A DNA stretch of 6,317 nt. It comes from an uncultured Oscillospiraceae bacterium. Its GTDB lineage: Bacteria > Bacillota_A > Clostridia > Oscillospirales > Oscillospiraceae. Positions within the stretch are counted from its first letter, which is position 1, and each line of letters begins with the position of its first letter. Below the pieces are notes generated by a model. It did not search any database and was not told the origin of the DNA. It worked only from the letters and a program-made list of their open reading frames with translations. Positions 1 through 6,317 of this stretch are shown one piece after another. The DNA is taken from NCBI GenBank assembly GCA_900770015.1, contig CAAGIU010000051.1:1-6317 (forward strand), read 5' to 3'. Position numbers and translations under genes: made by a program.

Positions 1-37
1 TCCGCTTCGCGGCCAGCTCCCTCCCAGAGGGAGCCTT
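1..37 (-). repeat. Intergenic hairpin repeat, copy A (cut by window start)
   Basis: Read on the minus strand this is hairpin 1 (stem GCTCCCTC/GAGGGAGC at 16-23 and 27-34, loop CCA) followed by hairpin 2 (CCGC/GCGG at 2-5 and 9-12). That is the same order as in the three other copies in the window. The arms are diverged: CTCCCTC replaces CTCTCCC, and the hairpin 2 stem has a different sequence that still pairs. It lacks the GGCGC/GCGCC hairpin 0 seen in copies B and D, and a T-run sits at that end instead. The far end of the element lies outside the window. Confidence 0.7.
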
Positions 38-39
38 TT
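16..39 (+). terminator. Probable intrinsic terminator for an upstream gene
   Basis: A perfect 8-bp GC-rich stem (16-23 with 27-34, 3-nt loop) is followed on the + strand by CTTTT. This is the layout of a rho-independent terminator with a short U-tract. It is formed from the hairpin 1 part of repeat copy A, so the repeat may have been recruited as a terminator. The gene it would end lies left of the window and cannot be seen. Confidence 0.45.
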
Positions 40-110
40 CCTGTTCTGTTGGCTGGGTATGGCTATTTAAAAAGATTATAGCACAAATGAACGAAAATGC
101 AAAGATTTTT

Positions 111-141
111 TTGGAAACTTTCCCGCAGAAAAATCTATAAT
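111..141 (+). promoter_or_regulatory. Candidate sigma-A promoter for the small helical protein gene
   Basis: A perfect TATAAT at 136-141 is preceded by TTGGAA at 111-116 (4 of 6 matches to TTGACA) with a 19-bp spacer, slightly longer than ideal. The surrounding 60-140 region is AT-rich in an otherwise GC-rich window. Transcription would begin near 148, leaving a leader of about 24 nt with AAAGG at 157-161 before the ATG at 172. This supports that start over an in-frame ATG at 97, which would lie upstream of the promoter. Confidence 0.55.
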
Positions 142-171
142 GGAAGGAAGGCTAAGAAAGGACGGGACTGT

Positions 172-606
172 ATGGAACAGGAAATGGAAATGCGGGTTTG
201 GGAACGGGTCAGCGGCGCGGGGCAGGAGGTACAGCCGGATCTGCGGGGGATGGAGCTGCGGTGCCGGGAGTCGGCGGCGGTGCTTCGGATCCTGGCGGAG
301 AGCTGCCCCAACGAGCTGCGGGAGCGCCTGTTAAAACTCCAGCGCCAGGTACATAACGATGCCATGGCGCTGCGGGGGATGCGGATCCTTGCCGGGGAGG
401 AGCCGGAGAAGCTGCGAAATTACGCCGCCGGGAAGGTGGCCCTGCGCCGGGGGCTGGCCCAATGCTTCCGCCGCTGCTGTCAGGCAAGGGCGGATTATCT
501 GGGCTGCGCCCGCCAAAAAGAGCATGGGCCGGTGTTCGCGGCAATGGCCCAGGAAGAGACACGGCGGATGGCAGAAATTCTGGCCCTCATCGGCATGGCA
601 ACATAA
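172..606 (+). CDS. Small helical protein, ferritin-like/rubrerythrin-like fold suspected
   Basis: The protein has 144 residues and no signal peptide or membrane segment, so it is probably cytoplasmic. It reads as four amphipathic helices (about residues 22-43, 47-74, 85-112 and 116-141). The spacing, the H61-x-x-A...LRGM..LAGEEP stretch after helix 2 and the EETRRMAEIL stretch in helix 4 resemble the ferritin-like proteins of Clostridia, in which these helices carry E-x-x-H metal ligands. Here the pattern is incomplete: H61 has no glutamate three residues before it, and helix 4 has E128/E129 but no matching histidine. A di-iron site is therefore doubtful. The start at 172 is chosen because it follows AAAGG at 157-161 and lies downstream of the promoter at 111-141; an in-frame ATG at 97 is less likely. 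It sits 90 nt upstream of spoIIE in the same direction and shares its G-ending codon preference. The fold is inference from pattern, not a firm identification, and the function is unknown. Confidence 0.6.
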   Translation: MEQEMEMRVWERVSGAGQEVQPDLRGMELRCRESAAVLRILAESCPNELRERLLKLQRQVHNDAMALRGMRILAGEEPEKLRNYAAGKVALRRGLAQCFRRCCQARADYLGCARQKEHGPVFAAMAQEETRRMAEILALIGMAT

Positions 607-654
607 ACATTTCCTCATCGCGCCCACCATGCGACGGTATCTTTGACCCCGGGG

Positions 655-663
655 TGGTAGAAT
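655..663 (+). promoter_or_regulatory. Candidate extended -10 promoter for spoIIE
   Basis: TGGTAGAAT at 655-663 matches the extended -10 form TGnTATAAT with one mismatch. No good -35 hexamer lies 17 bp upstream (the bases there read CGGTAT). TTGACC at 643-648 looks like a -35 but is only 9 bp away. TTTGACC at 642-648 also matches the Spo0A box TTCGNCA in 5 of 7 positions, counting N as a match, which is weak. A perfect palindrome ACCCCGGGGT covers 646-655. Transcription would start near 670, just ahead of the ribosome site at 678-684. Family knowledge puts spoIIE under sigma-A with Spo0A activation, so a poor -35 is expected. Confidence 0.4.
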
Positions 664-696
664 CCGGGTATCACTTAAGAAAGGTTGGGATCACGG

Positions 697-2583
697 ATGA
701 TGGTATCCATGGAAACCTGTCTGCTTCGGTTGAAGCGCAAAGCCGAAATATGGCGGGAAAAGCCGGGGGTGGCCTGGCTGGAGCACGGGGTGCTCTGCTT
801 CGGCGGCGGATTTGTGCTGAGTGCGGCGCGGATCTGGGGGCAGATGCAGCCGCTGACCCTGGGGCTGATCCTGGGCACCAGGGGATGGCGGTGCGTCTTT
901 GCCGCCGCGGGCAGCGCGGTGGGCTACCGAATCCTGTGGCAGCAGGAGGGGCTGCAGGGGATGGTCTGGGCGGCGGGAGGGCTGCTGCTGGCGCTGGTGC
1001 TGCCGCTGCTGGAAACCGGACAGCGGCTGCGCGCGCTGATGGCGGCGGCTGCGGCGTGCCTGGTTTCCGGCACCCATCTGGCGTTTCCCGGCAGGTGGAC
1101 CCAGGCGGATACCCCGGTGCTGCTTTTGCGGATGGTCATGGCAGCCGGGTGCGCCGGACTGGGCGCGGCGGCGGTGTCCGGGCGGAACCGGGGGCTGCGG
1201 TGGATGGGCTGGGGGTGTATGGTGCTGTCCGTGGGCTCCCTGCTCCCGGCTGTCGGGTATGCGGCGGCGGGGTTTGCAGCCGCCGGGGCGCCGCTGCCGG
1301 GGGCCATGATGGCGGGGTTGGGGGCGGATCTGGGGGGAGCCGGTGCGGTTTCTTTGACGGCGGCGGTGTGCCTGGCTTGCTTCCTCCAGCGCATTCCCAT
1401 GGAGAAGCCCTGGGTGCAGCTGCTGGCCCCGGGGACGGCCTGCCTGCTGCTGATGGTGCTGCAGCGGAAATGGGATTTCGGACAGCTGGCGTGGATGACG
1501 GCGGGGGGCGCGGTGGGGGCGCTGATCCCCTGGCATCTGACTGCCCCCGGCAGAAGCGGCCGCGGGATGGCCCAGGTGCGGCTGGAGCAGACGGCCCGGG
1601 TGCTGGGACTGTTTCAGCGGCAGCTGCTGGAATATACGCCTGCAAAACCGGATGTGTCCGCCCTGGTGCAGCAGATGAAAATGAACAGCTGCGACAGCTG
1701 CAGCCTGCGCTCAGATTGCCATGTGCAGGGGCGGCTGGATGAAGCGCTGGTTCAGAGGGAGGAGCCGTTCCTGTGCCGGAGGCCGGAGCTTGCCATGGCA
1801 GAGCTGCGGCGCGCACGGGAACAGCTGCGGCGGATGAAGGCGGCCCGGGCGGTGCAGGAGGAGTACCGGACGGCGCTGGTGCAGCAATACGGCTTCCTCA
1901 CCGACGCGCTGCACTCTCTGGCCGACCGGCTGGCGGACAGACCTCAGAAACGGGCCAGGTTTCGGGTGCAGGTGTCCGCCCGCTCCCGGGGCAGGGAGAT
2001 TGCCGACGGGGATCGGGTGTCGGCGTTTGCCGGGGCGGAGTGCCGGTTCTTTGTGGTGCTGTGCGACGGCATGGGCACGGGGCTGGGGGCTGCGGAGGAG
2101 AGCAGGCAGGCGTCAAATCTGATCCGGCAGATGCTGGGGGCGGGACTGCCCCCGGAGACGGTGCTGGGCAGCCTCAACAGCCAGCTGGCGCTGATGAACC
2201 GGGGCGGGGCGGTGACGGTGGATCTGGCGGAGGTGCGGCTGGACAGCGGGAAGGTGTGGCTGTACAAATGGGGCGCCGGGCCCAGCGTGCTGCTGCGGGG
2301 GAGGAAGTCCGTGATGGTCGGCTCGTCGGGGCCGCCGCCGGGGCTGGGCGTGGGAGAGGGGCGGGAAAACGTATCCCATGTGGCCATGGATCGGCAGGAG
2401 GTGCTGCTGATGCTCAGCGACGGCGTGGGGACGGACAAGGCTGACCGGTGGGCTGACTTTGCCGAAACCGCCCGCCTTGGCGACCTGGCCCAGCGGGTGC
2501 TGGCCGACGGCGGAAGCCGGGAAGACGACGCCACCGTGGTGGCGGTGAGGCTGATCAGGCAGGAGGAATGCGCTCCTCCATAA
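697..2583 (+). CDS. spoIIE: Stage II sporulation protein E-type serine phosphatase
   Basis: SpoIIE is a membrane-bound PP2C-type phosphatase. It dephosphorylates the anti-anti-sigma factor SpoIIAA to free sigma-F in the forespore, and it also acts at the polar division site. Residues about 25-280 hold some nine or ten hydrophobic segments. A linker of about 140 residues follows, with the cysteine cluster C332-x2-C335-x5-C341 typical of the family. From about residue 421 to the end (628) is the phosphatase domain. Its acidic metal-binding positions are visible: GD (D439), CDGMG (D457), LSDG (D575) and EDDATVV (D610/D611). KWGAGPS also aligns with the SpoIIE pattern. At 628 residues it is well short of the 827 of Bacillus subtilis SpoIIE, mainly because the central region is about half the usual size. 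The start is set at ATG 697, after AGAAAGG at 678-684; the spacing of 12 is long. ATG 700 and 709 are alternatives, while TTG 685 abuts the ribosome site and is unlikely. SpoIIAA and sigma-F are not in the window. Confidence 0.93.
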   Translation: MMVSMETCLLRLKRKAEIWREKPGVAWLEHGVLCFGGGFVLSAARIWGQMQPLTLGLILGTRGWRCVFAAAGSAVGYRILWQQEGLQGMVWAAGGLLLALVLPLLETGQRLRALMAAAAACLVSGTHLAFPGRWTQADTPVLLLRMVMAAGCAGLGAAAVSGRNRGLRWMGWGCMVLSVGSLLPAVGYAAAGFAAAGAPLPGAMMAGLGADLGGAGAVSLTAAVCLACFLQRIPMEKPWVQLLAPGTACLLLMVLQRKWDFGQLAWMTAGGAVGALIPWHLTAPGRSGRGMAQVRLEQTARVLGLFQRQLLEYTPAKPDVSALVQQMKMNSCDSCSLRSDCHVQGRLDEALVQREEPFLCRRPELAMAELRRAREQLRRMKAARAVQEEYRTALVQQYGFLTDALHSLADRLADRPQKRARFRVQVSARSRGREIADGDRVSAFAGAECRFFVVLCDGMGTGLGAAEESRQASNLIRQMLGAGLPPETVLGSLNSQLALMNRGGAVTVDLAEVRLDSGKVWLYKWGAGPSVLLRGRKSVMVGSSGPPPGLGVGEGRENVSHVAMDRQEVLLMLSDGVGTDKADRWADFAETARLGDLAQRVLADGGSREDDATVVAVRLIRQEECAPP

Positions 2584-2600
2584 TATGGAATGCGCGTATC

Positions 2601-2674
2601 GCACTGGCGCGGCAGCGCCCTTGGCTCTCCCTCTGGGAGAGCTGGCTGCCCCGTTAGGGGCAGTCTGAGAGGGT
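2601..2674 (+). repeat. Intergenic three-hairpin repeat, copy B
   Basis: Three hairpins lie in a row. Hairpin 0 is GGCGC/GCGCC (2606-2610 and 2615-2619, loop GGCA). Hairpin 1 is GCTCTCCC/GGGAGAGC (2624-2631 and 2635-2642, loop TCT). Hairpin 2 is CTGCCCC/GGGGCAG (2646-2652 and 2657-2663, loop GTTA). The element ends in CTGAGAGGGT. Its first 42 bases match copy D (6226-6267) with two mismatches. Beyond that the hairpin 2 arms differ entirely but still pair. It begins 18 nt after the spoIIE stop and may fold in the 3' end of that transcript. Confidence 0.85.
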
Positions 2675-2706
2675 CCCACGTCACAATTACCCGATTCCAA
2701 ACCGCA

Positions 2707-2780
2707 AACGGAGTACCCTCTCAGTCAGCCTGTTCGGCTGACAGCTCTCCCAAAGGGAGAGCCAAGGTCGCTTCGCTCCA
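2707..2780 (-). repeat. Intergenic hairpin repeat, copy C (inverted)
   Basis: The 61 bases 2707-2767 are the exact reverse complement of 6244-6304 in copy D, covering hairpin 1, hairpin 2 (GTCAGCC/GGCTGAC) and the GAGAGGGT tail with its ACTCCGTT extension. Past 2767 the copies part: instead of the GGCGC/GCGCC hairpin 0, this copy carries a GCTTCGC-containing end to about 2780. It lies tail to tail with copy B, 32 nt apart. Confidence 0.85.
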
Positions 2781-2877
2781 TACGATTTGCGGATTTCTTT
2801 CGGAGAATGGTGCCTTTTTCGTTATCTCCACTCTCCAATCTTCAATCTTCACTCTCTTTTTTAAGCCGCAAATTTTA
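2781..2877. repeat. Imperfect 15-bp inverted repeat bounding a 97-bp segment
   Basis: 2781-2795 and the reverse complement of 2863-2877 agree at 12 of 15 positions, with the perfect core ATTTGCGG (2785-2792) against CCGCAAAT (2866-2873). The enclosed segment is pyrimidine-rich and contains the heptamer array. It could be a small degenerate mobile element or a chance dyad; no target-site duplication was recognised. Confidence 0.4.
2824..2858. repeat. Heptanucleotide tandem array, five units
   Basis: Five consecutive 7-nt units are seen: ATCTCCA, CTCTCCA, ATCTTCA, ATCTTCA and CTCTCTT. They fit the consensus MTCTYCA, with the last unit degenerate. The array is almost purely C/T broken by A every seventh base, and a T-run follows it. 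Its function is unknown. The period of seven is unrelated to a coding frame, which fits a non-coding, slippage-prone array. Confidence 0.65.
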
Positions 2878-2974
2878 GATATATCCTCCCCTACAGCAGC
2901 TGGGCAAGTTCATGACGCAGTACCATGCAACGGAATGCGCAAAAGCCCTGCATCCGCCGGGCGATGGTTTTGCT

Positions 2975-3019
2975 CCGAATTTTCCGAAACAGACAGTTGC
3001 GTTTCTCCGGGAAATTCGG
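2975..3019. promoter_or_regulatory. Dyad overlapping the lepA promoter, possible operator
   Basis: CCGAATTT (2975-2982) pairs with AAATTCGG (3012-3019), and inside it GAAAC (2986-2990) pairs with GTTTC (3001-3005). They are separated by unpaired 3- and 6-nt stretches and a 10-nt centre. The dyad spans the -35 and the spacer and stops at the base before the -10. Such placement suits a repressor site. No known operator consensus is recognised, and the function is inferred from position only. Confidence 0.4.
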
Positions 3020-3025
3020 TATAAT
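2997..3025 (+). promoter_or_regulatory. Sigma-A-type promoter of the lepA-hemW operon
   Basis: TTGCGT at 2997-3002 and a perfect TATAAT at 3020-3025 are separated by exactly 17 bp. Transcription would start near 3032 and give a leader of about 57 nt before lepA. The perfect -10 and ideal spacing make this the best promoter in the window despite a -35 matching only TTG. Confidence 0.75.
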
Positions 3026-3088
3026 GACAGGAATACGAAGGGTGGAGAAGCGCCTGTTTCATTCAGTATCCGATGAGGTGTACGTTTT

Positions 3089-4897
<1,809 letters not shown>

Positions 4898-4944
4898 TTT
4901 GTTTCTTCGGATTTTCCACCACTGACGATATTTTGGAGGTTTCC

Positions 4945-6141
4945 ATGTCTATCTTTTCAAGAAGACTGAATAAAACACCCCTGGGCATCTATATTCACGT
5001 GCCCTTCTGCAGGAGCAAGTGCAATTACTGCGACTTCTACTCCATACCCTGCAAGGATGACGCCCTGATGGACAGCTATCTGGACGCCGTCTGCGCCCAC
5101 ATCAAGGAGGCCGGCGCCCTGGCTCCCGGCTACCGGGTGGATACCATCTACTTCGGCGGCGGCACCCCCAGCTACTTCGGCGGCGACGCCATCGCCATCA
5201 TCATGACCGCCATCCGCAGAAACTTCGATGTGGCCACCGACGCGGAGATCACCTTCGAGTGCAACCCCGATTCCGTCACCGACAAGCTGCTGCACCGGAT
5301 GCGGGCCGAGGGCTTCAACCGGGTGAGCATGGGCGTCCAGGACGACCACGACGATATGCTCAAGAAGCTGGGCCGCCCCCACACCTATGCCCAGTCCGTG
5401 GCGGCCTTCCAGCGCATCCGCAAGGCGGGCTTCCGCAATGTGTCCCTGGACCTGATGTACGGCCTGCCCGGTCAGACATTGCAGGACTGGCGGGACACCC
5501 TGGAAAACGTGCTGAAGATGAACCCCGAGCACTTCAGCTGCTACGGCCTGAAGCTGGAGGAGGGCACCAAGCTCTACGAAATCAAGGACGTCATCAACAT
5601 CCCCGACGACGACACCCAGGCGGATATGTACCTGGCCGCCGTGGACATGCTCCGGGAGCGGGGCTTCCGGCAGTATGAGATCTCCAACTTCGCCCGCAAG
5701 GGCCTCTACTCCCGCCACAACTTCAAGTACTGGACCGGCGGGGAATACCTGGGCTTCGGCCCCAGCGCCAGCTCCGACTTTGCCGGCAAGCGGTTCACCA
5801 TCGTCTCCGATCTGCACTCCTACATCAACGGCATCCGCACCGGCGGCGACATCATGGCCGAGATGGAGGAGATTCCCCTGCGGGAGCGGGCGGGAGAATA
5901 CATCATGCTCCGGCTGCGCACCAGCGCGGGCCTTTCCCCCGAGGAATACGAGCGCACCTTCATGCTGCCCTTCGCGCCGCTGGAAGCCAAGCTGGAAAAG
6001 CTCCGGGCCTACGGCCGGGCGGAGCAGAGCAGCGACGGCCGCTGGTCCCTGACGCCCAAGGGGTACCTTGTCTCCAACGATATCATCTCCGAGCTCCTCA
6101 TCGCCCAGGACGAAGCCGGCAGCACCAGAAAATTCCAGTGA
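4945..6141 (+). CDS. hemW: HemW-type radical SAM heme chaperone
   Basis: HemW binds heme and delivers it to target proteins. It belongs to the radical SAM coproporphyrinogen-dehydrogenase-like family but is not itself that enzyme. The N-terminus has the Fe4S4/SAM motif C22-x3-C26-x2-C29 followed by DFYS. The extra cysteine two residues further on, present in true HemN, is missing, which places this with HemW. GGGTPS (71-76), the ECNPDS stretch (105-110) and DLMYGLPGQT (169-178) complete the radical SAM core. The YWTGGEYLGFGPSAS region and a C-terminal HemN-type domain follow. It has 398 residues, slightly longer than the roughly 380 common in the family. Position 130-133 reads GVQD where many members have GVQS. 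ATG 4945 follows GGAGGT at 4935-4940; the in-frame extension back to 4759 lies inside lepA and is rejected. It is the second gene of the lepA operon and is closed by a strong terminator. The hrcA-grpE-dnaK genes that follow in Bacillus do not appear before the window ends. Confidence 0.95.
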   Translation: MSIFSRRLNKTPLGIYIHVPFCRSKCNYCDFYSIPCKDDALMDSYLDAVCAHIKEAGALAPGYRVDTIYFGGGTPSYFGGDAIAIIMTAIRRNFDVATDAEITFECNPDSVTDKLLHRMRAEGFNRVSMGVQDDHDDMLKKLGRPHTYAQSVAAFQRIRKAGFRNVSLDLMYGLPGQTLQDWRDTLENVLKMNPEHFSCYGLKLEEGTKLYEIKDVINIPDDDTQADMYLAAVDMLRERGFRQYEISNFARKGLYSRHNFKYWTGGEYLGFGPSASSDFAGKRFTIVSDLHSYINGIRTGGDIMAEMEEIPLRERAGEYIMLRLRTSAGLSPEEYERTFMLPFAPLEAKLEKLRAYGRAEQSSDGRWSLTPKGYLVSNDIISELLIAQDEAGSTRKFQ

Positions 6142-6148
6142 TGATTGC

Positions 6149-6185
6149 AGCCCCGCATCCCAAAGCCCCGGGATGCGGGGCTTTT
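6149..6185 (+). terminator. Rho-independent terminator of lepA-hemW
   Basis: A perfect 13-bp GC-rich stem (6149-6161 with 6170-6182) has an 8-nt loop AAAGCCCC and runs directly into TTTT at 6182-6185. It starts 8 nt after the hemW stop. This is the clearest terminator in the window and shows that the operon ends after hemW. Confidence 0.92.
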
Positions 6186-6225
6186 GCGGTTTGAAAGATT
6201 TTGCCCAGCCAAATTGTAATTTATT

Positions 6226-6304
6226 GCACTGGCGCGGTAGCGCCCTTGGCTCTCCCTTTGGGAGAGCTGTCAGCCGAACAGGCTGACTGAGAGGGTACTC
6301 CGTT
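6226..6304 (+). repeat. Intergenic three-hairpin repeat, copy D
   Basis: Hairpin 0 is GGCGC/GCGCC (6231-6235 and 6240-6244, loop GGTA). Hairpin 1 is GCTCTCCC/GGGAGAGC (6249-6256 and 6260-6267, loop TTT). Hairpin 2 is GTCAGCC/GGCTGAC (6269-6275 and 6281-6287, loop GAACA). The tail is TGAGAGGGT plus ACTCCGTT. The left 42 bases resemble copy B, and the right 61 bases are identical to copy C in inverse orientation, so D combines modules of both. The remaining 13 bases of the window show nothing recognisable. Confidence 0.87.
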
Positions 6305-6317
6305 GGATGGTTGGGAA

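Larger units (their letters stand above)
2584..3088. other. 505-nt intergenic region between spoIIE and lepA
   Basis: I find no credible gene here. Open frames crossing it on either strand run through repeats and have no ribosome site. In order it contains repeat copy B, a 32-nt unique spacer, inverted repeat copy C, an imperfect inverted repeat enclosing a heptamer array, about 97 nt without recognisable features (2878-2974), a dyad overlapping the lepA promoter, and a lepA leader of about 57 nt. No stem followed by a T-run is seen directly after spoIIE, so the B/C hairpins are the only candidates for ending that transcript. Confidence 0.75.

Noticed and set aside
643..663. TTGACC with TAGAAT as a -35/-10 pair
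   Set aside because: The spacer is only 9 bp, far from the 16-18 bp needed; the extended -10 reading was kept instead.
462..1742. Long + strand open frame of 426 codons overlapping the first two genes
   Set aside because: It is a Gly/Ala-rich out-of-frame reading of GC-rich DNA bridging two real genes; the SpoIIE frame has clear family motifs.
2601..2780. CRISPR array or insertion sequence
   Set aside because: There are only two copies in opposite orientation, with no regular spacers, no transposase and no cas genes.
2951..2970. CATCCGCC/GGGCGATG near-palindrome followed by TTTT, as a terminator
   Set aside because: The arms pair only with a bulge and a very tight loop, and no gene ends just upstream.
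2590..3024. Open frame of 144 codons on the + strand after spoIIE
   Set aside because: It runs through repeat copies B and C and the heptamer array, has no ribosome site or recognisable domain, and its first part simply translates the repeat.
4957..5817. Minus-strand open frame (286 codons) antisense to hemW
   Set aside because: It is a G/V/A-rich shadow of the hemW codon bias, without a start signal or domain.
6068..6286. Small + strand open frame over the hemW end and repeat D
   Set aside because: It overlaps hemW, the terminator and the repeat; its C-terminal residues are the repeat translated, as in the frame at 2590-3024.

Overview
The window looks like chromosomal DNA of a GC-rich, spore-forming, anaerobic Clostridia-type bacterium. 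An Oscillospirales-like gut organism is the best guess. The reasons are a SpoIIE-family sporulation phosphatase, the lepA-hemW gene pair usual in Firmicutes, strongly G/C-ending codons, and an intergenic repeat built on complementary GCTCTCCC/GGGAGAGC arms. I recall similar repeats from Oscillospirales genomes but could not check this. All four supported genes lie on the + strand.

Layout: 1-37 is the end of an inverted repeat copy (copy A), which also looks like a terminator. It is followed by an AT-rich promoter region. 172-606 encodes a small helical protein resembling a degenerate ferritin-like/rubrerythrin-like fold. After a short gap with an extended -10 promoter, 697-2583 encodes a compact SpoIIE-type membrane phosphatase, the enzyme that activates sigma-F in the forespore. 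The 505-nt gap 2584-3088 is crowded. It holds two tail-to-tail repeat copies (B and C), a heptamer tandem array inside a longer imperfect inverted repeat, and a strong sigma-A-type promoter overlapped by a dyad. 3089-4897 is lepA (elongation factor 4) and 4945-6141 is hemW (radical SAM heme chaperone). They form a two-gene operon closed by a 13-bp stem terminator at 6149-6185. A fourth repeat copy (D) at 6226-6304 ends the window.

The genes form two units: a sporulation-related unit (small helical protein plus spoIIE) and a housekeeping unit (lepA-hemW). I see no complete new multi-gene system. The most noteworthy signal is non-coding. A modular three-hairpin repeat family flanks both units. 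Its second stem changes sequence but stays self-complementary. Copies C and D are perfect 61-bp inverted repeats enclosing lepA-hemW with its promoter and terminator. Codon third positions change from G-rich (first two genes) to C-rich (lepA, hemW) across the repeat-filled gap, which could record an inversion of the lepA-hemW block or simply different codon selection.
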